NCBI GenBank assembly: GCA_014218235.1
Contig: CM024766.1
Coordinates: 26,199,346-26,263,345, forward strand
Source: Colocasia esculenta
Lineage: Eukaryota > Streptophyta > Magnoliopsida > Alismatales > Araceae
DNA: 64,000 nt
Direction of reading: 5' to 3'
Below are positions 43,441 to 55,548 of the stretch, one piece after another. A program made the position numbers and the translations under genes. The notes under the pieces are model-generated. The model did no database searches and had not been told where the DNA came from. It was given only the letters and a program-made list of their open reading frames with translations. Within the stretch, counting starts at the first letter, position 1; each line of letters begins with the position of its first letter.

Positions 43441-44340
43441 GAAACTGCAATGGTACGGTCGATCGGATCCAGGTTTATTAGATCTACGTGTGGTGCTCTT
43501 GACCAAGAGATGGTCAATGGGCTGCTTTCATGGTTTGTGTACACAGGGTGAGCAGTGTGGGCTGGATATGCCAGCCCATTTGCACTGCTGGTTCACTGTT
43601 TGGAATCGCGACAAAGGTAGGCGACGCGATTCTGAACGCATCAGCCATGCTGGACGCGATTCAGTGAACCGCCTCTGTGATACGTGGCATGGGTTTTCGT
43701 TTGGCATCGAACAGGGGGGACACGTTTAAAGGGTTTAAAGGCGGCATCTGCCCTGGATGCGATTTCGATCAGAATGTTAAAAGCTTCATTTCGGCCAGAC
43801 AGAGCAGAGGAGGGTCTGCCCGGCGCAGGGGAGATGCTGTGAAGCTTCTCCGGCGAGGATTTCCCATGATTTCAGCTTCTGGTGGTCCGTGCGGTGCGGG
43901 AACCATGTGAGGACGATGCTCGGAGCGTGGGTGTGCCGTCAGTGAGGGGGTTTTGGCGTCTTCCAGCTGGTAGGGAGACTTCCAACCTCTGTTCTCAGTT
44001 TTAAAGCATGTTTGGATTGGGTTAAGGGTTGGAGCATGTGAGGGTGGTTTGCCCTTATTGTGTTTTACATGTCCACAGCTTTGCATGTTATGGATATTCG
44101 GTTTTGTGGTGGGTTCTCCCGTGTGGGAGTGGGGGTTCAGCCTATGAGCTGACTTCCCTATGAGCGTTGAAACGCGGCCAGGACAGTCGACGTTTTCATG
44201 TGAACGCGTCGCGCTGCGCCGACGCATTTCGGGTTTTGTCCGTCACGCTAAGGCGGCGTTGGGGTCGCATCTGCTTGACCCGACGCGTTCATGTGGAAAC
44301 CCGTCGGTGTGGTCGGACGCGACTACGTGTTGACCGAAGG
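43441..44340 (+). repeat. Gypsy LTR fragment related to element F, opposite orientation
   Basis: Read on the + strand, this matches the reverse complement of 53548-53060 followed by 47084-46560, for example the CCAAGAG(A/G)TGGTCA, GCCAGACAGAG / GCCCAGACAGAG and GGTAGGGAGACTTCC segments. It is the start half of an F-type LTR without E inside. CG-rich words such as GACGCGATTC recur. Confidence 0.6.
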
Positions 44341-44348
44341 TTTGACCT

Positions 44349-44514
44349 GTAATACCCCAAATTTCTATTACTATTTATTTATTCCAAAACAAGGATAATT
44401 AAGTTATAATACCTTAACGTTGTCAATAAATTGAAATAATTGACATGTAAGTACGACTAGTAGTAACGAACATTACCCCAGTGACGCGCATCGAAATGCG
44501 TGCCTCCACAGGGC
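44349..44514 (+). repeat. Possible start of another gypsy LTR, cut by the gap
   Basis: TGTAATACCCCAAATTTC begins a new AT-rich sequence. D's LTR starts in a similar way on its own strand (TGTAAGGCCC), which is the only evidence. The rest is hidden by the N run. Confidence 0.3.
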
Positions 44515-44614
44515 NNNNNNNNNNNNNNNNNNNNNNNNNNNNNNNNNNNNNNNNNNNNNNNNNNNNNNNNNNNNNNNNNNNNNNNNNNNNNNNNNNNNNN
44601 NNNNNNNNNNNNNN
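44515..44614. other. Assembly gap of 100 N
   Basis: A run of exactly 100 N, the usual scaffold-join placeholder; the real distance is unknown. The 53 bases after it (44615-44667) match nothing else in the window that I can see. Confidence 0.98.
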
Positions 44615-44667
44615 GTTGACTCACCTCTTGAGTGCCACTACCATGCTACGTGAACTAGTGAGATTGC

Positions 44668-47084
44668 CGTGACGGCCCTGGATATCTATACCTAATAAGG
44701 CTCCATATCCAAATCTGCCTCCCGCGATCAGACGGAAGTCTCACAAGGGATAGCTCGCACAAGTGTCCTGTAAGAATATAAAAGAGCACAACAACAGTAT
44801 AAGACACAAGAAAGTACATGTGCTCATATCTGTATACAACAATGTAAAACTGTCCCAATACATTAATACATGTCCAATAAAAGAGTACAACTACTTGGGG
44901 CATACCCCGAGGGAGCACAAGCTCACCCAATGCGACTAACTCTACTACTGGTGGTACAAGTCTGCAACAAACACCTCTGCAAGCCACACAAAGCCAGCTA
45001 ACACCTGAAAAGAGCTATAAGGGAGTGAGCCTCGACACGTCACTGGCTTAGTAGGGGCCTCCGAAAAACAACAACCAGAACACTAAAGAGACCTCAACCC
45101 CCAAGGGGTCTCACTGGCAACATCGATATCCAAACCATTTCATGCTCACAACAATCATGCTTAGCAAAAACCAAAACGTAACACACCAACAAACATATAG
45201 TCCTCGGAAAGTAAGATGGACAACAGGACTAGCACAACACTACTAGTCCACCCAACAACTGAAACACCTAAGCCACAAGCCTAACAGGCAAACCACTACA
45301 GCAACTGGGCACCTAAGCTGCGAGCCTCACAGGCAAACCACTGCCTAGGCTACCAGCTTCACCGGCAACCCACCCGCATAGGGTAAGAGGACTGGCATCC
45401 ACAAGCCAATCCACGCATACCAAAACCATAATCGAAAGCTTATCCTAAACAAGGTATGCCACAACACGTGGCAGGTACTCAACGTACCAGGGTACAAGTA
45501 CCTACTACCACGAGATACCAACACAGAACCACAATCACAACTGTGCCAGCACTAGGGCATACCACAATGGGTCAAACCTCTACCACTGAGTCGCAACACA
45601 CAAACCACAACCAGTGGGAAAGCACCGAGTCGGAAAGGAACGACGCCACCACATGGGAACGGACTACTAGTTCATGACGCTAGTATCCAACCCAGACAAC
45701 ATTGCTCTCAGTCTCGTAGTCATGGACGAAAGGTCCAACTACCGCTCCACAACCACAAGCCAAAGAACAGTGGAGCCTAATCAACACCACACCTACAGAC
45801 CACACAGCCGCAGGTCCAAGCCTGGCACCTTTAGGGACTCCGGCCCGAGTTCCCTAAAGAGAGGCACTGGAAACACAGGACTAGCTGGGGACTAGTGACG
45901 TCTACTGGTGTCCGTCCCCCAACCACGAGCGTGCTACAAGCGACTGCACACCCACAAACACAAGTCACTGCCCACTGTCGTCTTTACCTTAGCCGGACGT
46001 ACAACTCAAGCACAGGAGTGAAGGTGTCCAGGAAGACGACACAGACCTTTGTGGTACACACATACTTAGACACACCGCGAGCATAACACACGTGCCTGGA
46101 TCTCCTAGGAACCTGGGGTACCCGACTAAAGAGGTATTTCGGAATAGGCGCCGAACCACCAGACTCGGCAAGCACACAAACCACGACATACATACTTATA
46201 CAATCCTTTATTTATAAATCACGGTATACGAGTGTTAGGAATAGCTTAACATCGGACACCATGTAACCCTCGCGCCATCCTACACCGATACATACATGAA
46301 CTTCAATAACGTGTAACAACCTTGCCTATCATTGGTCATCTCATGACCTCTACGGCAGTACCAATCCATAATAACATACTTTACTTGAATCACATGATTA
46401 TTAACTAATCACATACCAACTCTTAACCCTACACATGCTTTTCCAACATTAATCACTTTAAGTAATCTTTAAAAGGCAGTAAAGACCAGGGCTAGGTCCA
46501 CATAGGACCTTCACTGCCTAAACACACAGCTCACCCCTTCGAAGGCTAAAACATGACGGACAAAGGCGTCGCCTTTCAAATCGCGTCAATCTGTCCAGGC
46601 GCCATTCAAAACCTTAACGTGACAGGGCCCAATGTCACGACCATGTCACGACAGCCCGATACGTCGCCTTTAATCCAAACCGATCAACACCACAGTCAAC
46701 GTCAAATCACGTCGGATTGCCGATGCATTCAACAAGAATGCATCAGGTCAAACGGGCGCATCCAAGCAACCGCCACCACACAACAGAACAAAACCAAAAT
46801 GCGTCGATGTAGAGCGACGCGTTCATGTCATGAACGCGTCAGCTCACCCCGTCACGTTTCACATGCGACTGTGAGTTTAGCTCATAGGCCAAACCCACCT
46901 TCTCCAATGGAGGACCCATACATGCATGGTTCCAATTCCAAATTAAAGCATTAACAGGAAATCCACAATATGGCAAACCACCACACATGCACCACCCTTA
47001 AATCCCATTCGAATCCTTCCAAAATACTATAACAAGGGTAGGAAGTCTCCCTACCAATTGGAATAACCCGAAGAACGTCAAAAC
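44668..47084 (-). repeat. 3' LTR of element F, distal part
   Basis: No coding signal. The strand is C/A-rich with short repeated words (CACAACAACT, CCACAAGCCTAACAGGC near 45270-45370). Ends at the left target duplication of E, AAAAC (47080-47084). Small open frames in this part have no recognizable relatives. Confidence 0.6.
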
Positions 47085-48953
47085 TGTTGAACCACTTGAT
47101 GGTTGTCCTTATATTTTGGTGATAACAAAACTTATGATGATTTCATATATATCTTTGTTGATTAAATACTATTGAATATTTTCTTTCATCTGAGTCGCAT
47201 CAATCTCATAGCAAAATGCTGAGTCTCACATTGATGCAATATGGCGCACTAAAATGATAAAGTCGATGTTTAATCAATATACATCGATTTCAGTTCAAGT
47301 GCCAAAATTAATAAGCGCTACATCGATTTGTTTTTAATTGATTTTTTAAAGCGCTACAACGACTTCGCTAAGTGGCCATAACGATTTGTTAAGAAATCGA
47401 TCTCAGAACGATTCGCTAAGTGGCCTTAACGATTTGTTAAGAAATCGATCTCAGAATGATTCGCTAAGTGGCCTTAACGATTTGTTAAGAAATCGATCTC
47501 ACAACGATTCGCTAAGTGGCCTTAACGATTTGTTAAGAAATCGATCTCAGAATGATTCGCTAAGTGGCCATAACGATTTGTTACGAAATCGATCTCAGAA
47601 CGATTCCTTTTATAGCCACAATGATTTGCCCTCATATCGATTTCGTTCTCATAACGATTTGATAAGTTTCACATCGATTTGGGTCTCGTAACGATTTCAT
47701 AAGTGATCACATCGATTTCTTCAGGTGATCACAACGATTTGCTTGCATAACGATTTCATAAGTGATCACATCGATTTGTTGATAATCTTGCAACGATTTT
47801 CTTATAAACAAACAACGATTTTATAAGTCATATCACATCAATTTCTCTTGTATGTTCAAGTGTTTTTGGCGCCTAAATGAAAAGTCAAATATCTTCTAAC
47901 AAAAAGCTGCATGCGTAACTTCTCAGTCCTGTTAGAAAATGATATGACCTATCAGTTTTAGCATGTAAGAAAAAACACAGTAGCATGCACAGCTTTCATG
48001 TAAACACTCTTTTATGCTAACACTTTCTTCCATACTCACAGACCTCGAAGACCACAAGAGTGATCAAGACAAGAGATGAGCAACGGGTAGAACTCCAACG
48101 GATCTCTTCAACGGATCCTTTTCAAAAGCCTCTCATATAAAAGATGAAGCATGGCTGAAGAAAGACAAGAGCATTCCTGAAAATCCTTCAAGGAGTGTAC
48201 AACTGTGAGAAGAACTTTCACGCCATAAACACTCAAAGAAAGAGAGAAGAGCTCGAGCCAAAAATCTACAGAAGCTTTCAAAGCAGAAGTCTTCATCGCC
48301 TTCAAGCCTTCTTCTCTTCCATTCTCCCTGTGCTCATTGTAATCTTGGGGGAGAGTCTGTGACTGTGAGCTAAGTCCTGAGTGTTCATCTTGTAATAGCT
48401 CTTAGTTTGTTCTTTCTTTTCTAAGAAAGACCCTTGTCCAGCTGTAGGACTGTATACAGTGTGTAACCTAGCTAGAGGTTAGTGTCTAGCAGAACCTTGT
48501 TGGGGTTTGTACCAACAGGACCTAGCTGGGGGTTTAAGTCTAGCAGAACCGCACTGGGATTTGTTCTAGGAGGTTTACTTCTAAACCTGTAAAAGAAGTA
48601 GGCTTGCTTCTGAGCCTAGAAAAGAAGTGGGCTGCCTCTTGCCCGGGAAAGAGAAGAAGACCTGGTGGGGTATCCAGGGTGTTGTAGTGTCCTTGAAGGG
48701 GACTGTACCTTCGGTTTGTGAAATCCCAAGAGTTTGCTTGGGGACTGGACGTAGGACTTCCATGTGGGAAGGGCCGAACCAGGATAAATCTCATGTGTCC
48801 TTTTGTGTGATTATTCTTTTGCTTCCGCACTGCCACTCTTCATCACACTAACACTAACCAAACTTTTAAGTGTTCACGTTTTGATTTCAGATTTCAGAAA
48901 AACCTATTCACCCCCCCTCCAGGTACCTTGCTGCCGTACATAAAGGGCCAACA
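47085..48953 (+). repeat. 5' LTR of element E
   Basis: 1,869 bp. Holds a 48-bp tandem array (about 47350-47600; GCTAAGTGG at 47367 and 47415) with TTAACGATTTGTTAAG and GATCTCAGAACGATTCG in each unit. TATAAAA is at 48136-48142. Hairpins follow at 48590-48780 (CCTGG-loop-CCAGG; CCCAAG 48725-48730 with CTTGGG 48737-48742; CTTCC 48757-48761 with GGAAG 48767-48771). A C7 tract lies near 48912. The upstream box GAGCAACGGG..ACTCCAACGG is a weaker relative of the one in A-C. Confidence 0.9.
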
Positions 48954-48955
48954 AG

Positions 48956-48967
48956 TGGTATCAGAGC
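48956..48967 (+). promoter_or_regulatory. Primer-binding site of element E
   Basis: TGGTATCAGAGC, two bases after the LTR, matches the 3' end of initiator tRNA-Met. Confidence 0.9.
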
Positions 48968-49016
48968 GGGTCTCTGATCATTCAAAGAAGATCCAACGAT
49001 CTTAGAGTAAAGATCC

Positions 49017-50780
49017 ATGGCAGCTCAAGGATATGTTGAAGGTCAATCAGTCACCAGACCTCCATTCTTTGATGGAGAGGACTACCAATATTGGAAGATG
49101 AGAATGGAATGCTTCATTTGAGGCACAGACTTTGATCTGTGGCAGGTAATCGAGGTAGGTGATTTTGTTATTGTTCCTGCTGAAGGCACTACTGCTATTA
49201 CAGCAGCAGATAAGCACAAATTATCCCTAAATTTTAAAGCTAAGAACTTTTATGTTGTGCTTTATCTAAAAAGAAATTAGTAGAGTATCTGCTGTAAATC
49301 TGCCAAAGAAATATGAGATAAGCTGCAGATAACTTATGAAGAAATAGATAAAGTGAAACAAACTAGGATAGATATTCTTGTTTCACAATACGAACAATTT
49401 AAAATGCTTCAAAACGAAAATATCACTACTATGTATAATAGATTTTCAAGCATAGTAGTAGGTTTAAATTCTCTTGGAAAAATTCTTATAATGAAGAAAC
49501 GTTAGAAAAATACTTAGGTCCTTAACTATTTCATAGACACCTAAAGTAACTACTATTGAAGAGGCCCATGATTTAACCAAATTGTCGATTGATAATTTAA
49601 TAGGTTCTCTCATGGCATATGAAATTAATATGGAGCGACTATCTGAAAGCCCATTAAAGAAAAAATGTACTAATGCTCTTAAAGTTGCCGCTGCTCCTTC
49701 CACTTCTTCTTCTTCTAGTTCAAAAGATGCAGATTCTGAAGACAGTGATGTAGATGATGTACTGTCCAAGCTTCAAAAAATTCTCAGAAGAAGAAAAATG
49801 GATCAAGAAGGATTCAAAAGAAAGAGAGAAAAGAAAAAGAACCAGTCTGCTATGAATGCAGAAAACCTGGACATCTAAGACCAGATTGTCCTAGACTAAA
49901 GAAGACTGGTCAACCAGAAAAGTCCAAAATAAAGCATATAAAATTCAAAAGAAAAGCCATGGCGGCTGCTTGGGAAAATGAAGAGACCACATGCACAGAA
50001 TCATCAAGCTCAGAATCAGAGAAAGAGCAGGTAAATCTAGCCCTCATGGTAGGACTAGATGAGGTACATCCTAACTCATCTTTTGATTCTTGCACAGATT
50101 CAGGATCAGAATCTGAAGATTTAGATCATGTTTTTAATGAACTTTATGATAAACACAAGGTTGTTGTAAAAGAACTAAAAAATCTCAAGAACAACCTTAC
50201 CTGTTTGGAAAATACTAATTCTGATCTCACATCAGAAATGGAGCAATTAGAAAGAGAATTAAAAGATAGTAAAGAAAATAATCATCTTTTGAATGAAGAT
50301 TTGAAAAGAAAAAATAATGAAAAGTTAGAGTTAGAAGAAAAATTAAAAACTCTAACTGAAGAAAATCTCTACCTAAAAGAATCAGTTAGAAAATTAACAA
50401 AAGGAAAAACTTCTTTAGCCCTATGCTTAAAAGGATCAAAATCTAAAAATAACAAACAAGGGCTTGGATACATACCTCCAGAAAAAGGAAAACAAGCCAT
50501 GATTCTAGAAAAATATCCCCTACCAAAATTTGTAAAAGAAACCAAGATGCCCCAGAAAAAGGCCCCTGTAAAAGAAAAAGTCTACAGAAATCACGTTCTA
50601 AAAACTCAGCATAAAGAAAATAAGAACAACAAAACAATCTATATCATTGTTGTTCTCATTGCAATAAACTAGGACACACTGTAAACACTTGCACAACAAG
50701 GCACTTAGTTTGGATCCCTAAAGGATATTTTCATGCTTCTAACCATCAAGGACCCAAAAGGATTTCGGTACCTACCTTTG
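49017..50780 (+). pseudogene. gag: Gag of element E, full span, broken
   Basis: ATG 49017 (ATCCATGG) starts MAAQGYVEGQSVTRPPFFDG. TGA comes about 37 codons later at CFI*G, with further indels to 49580. Open 49582-49878 has the end of the gag core and an acidic Ser run. The first zinc knuckle CYECRKPGHLRPDC is at 49848-49889. Open 49959-50672 (237 codons) holds MAAAWENEE, an acidic region and a long Glu/Lys/Leu coiled coil (about 50140-50400). The second knuckle CSHCNKLGHTVNTC at 50651-50692 is one frame off. Gag would end at TAA 50782 or so. This is the best view in the window of the full gag, which C lacks. Confidence 0.8.
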
Positions 50781-50796
50781 AGTAATTTTCTTGCAG
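50064..50796 (+). other. Putative facultative intron between gag and pol (element E)
   Basis: GATGAG/GTACAT at the left and TTTTCTTGCAG/GTTAGC at the right, at the places homologous to 1022 and 1716 in A, both phase 0. Removal would join Asp-Glu to Val-Ser-Leu-Gly-Ala-Ser-Lys of the protease leader. It contains the coiled coil and the second zinc knuckle. Confidence 0.5.
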
Positions 50797-51169
50797 GTTA
50801 GCCTTGGAGCATCAAAAACCAAGGATGCTCAAGGCAGGAGTGACTACAGACTCTTCATTCAAATCTCATCTAAAGAAAGAGTAGTCACAAAAATTGAATT
50901 GATATTTATTACTAACAATTATTTGCAAGTTTCATTCAGGTGGAGTCTCTCATTCAGGGGGAGCACAGACTAAGGGGGAGTTATTCATTTTTGTCAATCA
51001 TTGTTGAACCCCTCAATGGTAAGAATTCTCTCAAAGGGGGAGAGAAATGCAGGGTAAGATCCTTTCTTTTTGGTTTGTGACAAAAAGGGGGAGAGTTTGT
51101 ATGAATTTTCTGAAACCTCTATCCTTTATATATTTTAATCAGAAAATTCACATAAATTTTGTCATCACT
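50797..51169 (+). other. Remnant between gag and polypurine tract in element E
   Basis: Starts with the protease leader and a scrap of the active-site neighbourhood (GGATGCTCAAGGCAG), with the DSG codons already deleted. The rest has several polypurine-like repeats: CAGGGGGAGCA at 50954, AAGGGGGAG at 50972, AAAGGGGGAGAG at 51034 and AAAAAGGGGGAGAG at 51082. About 3 kb of pol and the whole ORF3 coding region are gone. Confidence 0.7.
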
Positions 51170-51182
51170 AAAAAGGGGGAGA
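51170..51182 (+). promoter_or_regulatory. Polypurine tract of element E
   Basis: AAAAAGGGGGAGA one base before the 3' LTR, as in A and C. Confidence 0.9.
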
Positions 51183-51183
51183 T

Positions 51184-53054
51184 TGTTGAACCACTTTATG
51201 GTTGTCCTTATATTTTGCTGATAACAAAACTTATGATGATTTCATATATATCTTTGTTGATTAAATACTATTGAATATTTTGTTTCATCTGAGTCGCATC
51301 AATCTCATAGCAAAATGTTGAGTCTCACATTGATGCAATATGGCGCACAAAAATGATAAAATCGATGTTTAATCAATATACATCGATTTCAGTTCAAGTG
51401 CCAAAATTAATAAGTGCTACATCGATTTGTTTTTAATTGATTTTTTAAAGCGCTACAACGACTTCGCTAAGTGGCCATAACGATTTGTTAAGAAATCGAT
51501 CTCAGAACGATTCTCTAAGTGACCTTAACGATTTGTTAAGAAATCGATCTCAGAACGATTCGCTAAGTGGCCTTAACGATTTGTTAAGAAATCGATCTCA
51601 CAACGATTCGCTAAGTGGCCTTAACGATTTGTTAAGAAATTGATCTCAGAATGATTTGCTAAGTGGCCATAACGATTTGTTAAGAAATCGATCTCAGAAC
51701 GATTCCTTTTATAGCCACAACGATTTGCCCTCATATCGATTTCGTTCTCATAATGATTTGATAAGTTTCACATCGATTTAGGTCTCGTAACGATTTCATA
51801 AGTGATCACATCGATTTCTTCTGGTGATCACAACGATTTGCTTGCATAACGATTTCATAAGTGATCACATTGATTTGTTCATAATCTTGCAACGATTTTC
51901 TTATAAATAAACAACGATTTTATAAGACATATTCACATCGATTTCTCTTGTATGTTCAAGTGTTTTTGGCGCCTAAATGAAAAGTCAAATATCTTCTAAC
52001 AAAAAGCTGCATGCGTAACTTCTCAGTCCTGTCAGAAAAAGATATGACTTATCAGTTTTAGCATGTTAAGAAAAAACACAGTGGTATGCACAGCTTTCAT
52101 GTAAACACTCTTTTATGCTAACACTTTCTTCCATGCTCACAGACCTCGAAGACCACAAGAGTGATCAAGACAGGAGATGAGCAACAGGTAGAACTCCAAC
52201 GGATCTCTTCAACGGAACCTTTTCAAAAGCCTCTCATATAAAAGATGAAGCATGGCTGAAGAAAGACAAGAGCCTTCCTGAAAATCCTTCAAGGAGTGTA
52301 CAACTGTGAGAAGAACATTCACGTCATAAACACTCAGAGCAAGAGAGAAGAGCTCGAGCCAAAAATCTATAGAAGCTTTCAAAGCAGAAGTCTCATCGCC
52401 TTCAAGCCTTCTTCTCTTCCATTCTCCCTGTGCTCATTGTAATCTTGGGGGAGAGTCTATGACTGTGAGCTAAGTCCTGAGTGTTCATCTTGTAATAGCT
52501 CTCAGTTTGTTCTTTCTTTTCTAAGAAAGACCCTTGTCCAGCTGTAGGATTGTATATAGTGTGTAACCTAGCTAGAGGTTAGTGTCTAGCAGAACCTTGT
52601 GGGGTTTGTACCAACAGGACCTAGCTGGGGGTTTAAGTCTAGCAGAACCGCACTGAGGTTTGTTCCAGGAGGTTTACTTCTGAACCTGTAAAAGAAGTAG
52701 GTTTGCTTCTGAGCCTAGAAAAGAAGTGGGCTGCCTTCTTGCCCGGGAAAGAGAAGAAGACCTGGTGGGGTATCCAGGGTGTTGTAGTGTCCTTGAAGGG
52801 GACTGTACCTTCGGTTTGTGAAATCCCAAGAGTTTGCTTGGGGACTGGACGTAGGACTTCCATGTGGGAAGGGCCGAACCAGGATAAATCTCATGTGTCC
52901 TTTTGTGTGATTATTCTTTTGCTTCCGCACTGCCACTCTTCATCACACTAACACTAACCAAACTTTTAAGTGTTCACGTTTTGATTTCAGATTTCAGAAA
53001 AACCTATTCACCCCCCCTCTAGGTTACCTTGCTGTCGTACATAAATGGCCAACA
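51184..53054 (+). repeat. 3' LTR of element E
   Basis: 1,871 bp, aligning throughout with the 5' LTR with scattered single-base changes. TATAAAA is at 52237-52243. Followed by target duplication AAAAC at 53055-53059. Confidence 0.9.
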
Positions 53055-53059
53055 AAAAC

Positions 53060-53547
53060 CTCCTCGTCGCCTGCACACCCACGCTCTAGACACCATCCTC
53101 GCGTGGTTCTCGCACCGCACTAGCCTCCAGGAGTTAGAATCGCCGGAAACTCCTCCACAGCATCACTCCTTCGCCTGGACAGAGCCATTCCACTCTGTCT
53201 GGGCGAAACGAAGCACTTAAAACTCTAATCAAAATCACGTCATGTACAGACACCGCATTTAACTCTTTTAAGCGTGTCGACCCTATCCGACGCCAATCAA
53301 AAACCGCACACCACGCGTCACAAAGTCGGTTCTCTAAATCGCGACGGAAGAAACCGACATGTTTAAATCTCATTGTCTAACTCTGACGTGTTTACAAATA
53401 GTGAACCAGAAGACCATTCAGGCTAGAATGTCTAGCCCAAAATGCCCATACCACACACAAAACCACACACGAGACCAATGACCACCTCTTGGTCTTGAGC
53501 ACTATTCCAAAACTAGTAAACACGGATCCTAAAAGATCGTGTCATCA
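53060..53547 (-). repeat. 3' LTR of element F, proximal part
   Basis: Continues F's LTR right of E. On the - strand it would begin near TGATGACACGATC (53547), just after the end of pol. The exact start is unsure, because no clear polypurine tract precedes it. Confidence 0.5.
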
Positions 53548-53559
53548 CAATTGCCTTGT

Positions 53560-54880
53560 TCCTCAACCTCTGAACTCGTGATCCTCAATGTACAGCAGAT
53601 ACTCTGGTACTGTCAATGCTGGTATCACCTCTAACCACTCTGCACTCGGGAGTAGTGTGACTCATCTGGAAGGTACCTTAACAGCATCGACACATGGAAC
53701 ACATCATGGACTGCTGCCAACTTTGGCAAAAGCTGAAGCCGGTATGCCAAACCTCCGACATGCTCGGTAATGGTGAAGGGTCCAATATAACAGGGACTCA
53801 ACTTCCCACGTCTACTGACCCTCATCACCCCCTTCATAGGGGACACTCTGACGAACACCTGGTCCCCAACCTAAAACTCGAGTGGCCACCTGCGCTGATC
53901 AGCATAACTCTTCTATCGGCTCTGCGCTGTCTGAAGCCTCTGTCTCACAATCTGAACCACCTCTACTACCTGCTACACTAACTCTGGTCTAGTGATGACT
54001 CGCTCGCCTACCTCAAACTAGTCAAGAGGAGTACGACACGGTCGTCCATACAGGGCCTCATAGGGTGCCATGCCAATACTGGAATGATAGTTGTTATTAT
54101 ATGCAAACTCAACCAATGGTAAGTGAGCTGCCCAATATCCCTGCCACTCCAGACAACAAGCTCGCAGCATGTCCTCCAATGTCTGGATAGTCCGCTCTGA
54201 CTATCCGTCTGTCTGAAGGTGATAGGCAGAGCGAAACACTAACCTAAGGCTCTCTGGAAACTGTGTTAGAATCTAGAAGTGAAGCGAGGATCTCTATCTA
54301 ACACAATAGAGATCGGCACCCCATGCAAAGGAACAATCTGCTCCACCTATAGCTTGGCCAACCTACTCACACCCCAGCCAGCTTTAATGGGCAAGAACCT
54401 AGCAGTCTTCGTCAGTCTGTCCACAGGCACCCATATACCATCATATCCTCCAGCTGTCCTCGGCAGTCCACACACAAAATCTCTCGTCACATAGTCCTAT
54501 TTCCACATGGGAATCTCCAACAGCTGTACAAGCCCTCCAGGGCGTTGGTGTTCAGCCTTCACCTTCTGATAAACCAAACACCTGGCAACAAAAGCCACTA
54601 TGTCTCTCTTCATCCCGGGCCACCAAAACTGTTGTCTTAGCTTGTGGTACATCTTGGTTGACCCTGGATGAATTGAGTATTGGGATCCATGTGCCTCCTG
54701 CAAAACTGCTTTCCTGACAGACTCCTACTCAGGTACATAGAGTCTATCCCGAAACCTAACAGTTCCGTCATCATGCACCTCAACCTCTGGGAGTAGCAAC
54801 ACTCTATGCAACTTGGGATCTATCTGCTGGGCCTCAACAACCTATCTCACAATAGCAGGAGTTGCTTACAAGCTGCCTAG
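53560..54880 (-). pseudogene. pol: Element F integrase, broken
   Basis: In - strand order: the zinc (HHCC) part and core start at 54703-54497 (HPGSTKMYHKLRQQFWWPGM, then CLVYQKVKAEHQRPGGLVQL with the second Cys replaced by Tyr-Gln), the core end near 54150-54040 (EFAYNNNYHSSIGMAPYEAL in a shifted frame), and the C-terminal beta domain at 53858-53631 (VFVRVSP-like, RGKLSPCYIGPFTI, VHDVFHVSMLLRY). No chromodomain is visible after it. Stops and shifts throughout. Confidence 0.75.
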
Positions 54881-54892
54881 CATACATTGCTG

Positions 54893-55386
54893 TCATCTAG
54901 TGGAAACTCTGAAGGACCCCTCCATTGCAGACTGCCACAACTGCCATTCTCTCAACATGAGGTAACTCACATGTGCCTTCCTGCTCAGGGCATCTGCAAC
55001 CACATACGCCTTCCCAGACTGATACTCAATGCTGAAATCATAATCCTTCAGGTACTCCATCCAATGACACTGCCTCATGTTCAGATTCCTCTGGGAAAAG
55101 ACATACCGCAGACTCTGGTGGTTGGTGCGAATCACAAACCTCACTCCGTAAAGGTAATGATGCCAATCCTCAAAGCAAAAAACATAGCTGCAAGCTCCAG
55201 GTCATGGGTCGGGTAACTCTCCTCGTGGGGCTTTAGCTGATGCGATGCATAAGCCACCACTCTACCATGTTGCATCAGTACTGCTCCAAAGCCAATACCA
55301 GAAGCGTATGTGCAGACCTCGAAACCCTCTGTATCTAAAGGCAACATCAGGACTGGCATTGACCTAAGTAGTTGCTTCAACTCCAT
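54893..55386 (-). pseudogene. pol: Element F RNase H, two overlapping frames
   Basis: 55386-55141 reads VLMLPLDTEGFEVCTYASGI (the catalytic Asp of TDAS is replaced by Tyr-Ala-Ser), VLMQHGRVVAYASHQLKPHE and THDLELAAMFFAL. 55144-54893 reads TNHQSLRYVFSQRNLNMRQC and GKAYVVADALSRK. One shift separates them. Confidence 0.8.
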
Positions 55387-55548
55387 GAAGCTCTGCTCAA
55401 ACTGCTACGACCACTCAAAAAGTACTCCCTTCCTCGTTAAACGAGTCAGGGGTGCAGCAATATTCGAAAAATCTCTAATAAATCTGTGGTAGTACCCAGC
55501 CAATCCCAGAAAACTATGGATCTCTGTCACTAACCGGGGTCTCTCCCA

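Larger units (their letters stand above)
47085..53054 (+). mobile_element. Element E: complete-ended, gag-only Sirevirus-type copia derivative
   Basis: Two LTRs (47085-48953 and 51184-53054) with TGTTG...CAACA ends, a tRNA-Met primer site, a polypurine tract and a perfect 5-bp target duplication AAAAC (47080-47084 and 53055-53059). The internal region is only 2,230 bp and holds gag and a scrap of protease; integrase, RT, RNase H and ORF3 are absent. Such an element can move only with proteins supplied by an autonomous relative. The LTRs are very similar, so insertion seems more recent than that of B or F. Confidence 0.9.

Noticed and set aside
45456..46086. Three successive + strand frames of 63-73 codons in F's LTR
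   Set aside because: They are antisense to F, Thr/Gln/Asn-rich from the CA-rich composition, with no known motif.
47386..47691. 101-codon frame with five near-identical peptide repeats
   Set aside because: The 48-bp unit of E's LTR array is a multiple of three, so any frame stays open; no start context or relative.
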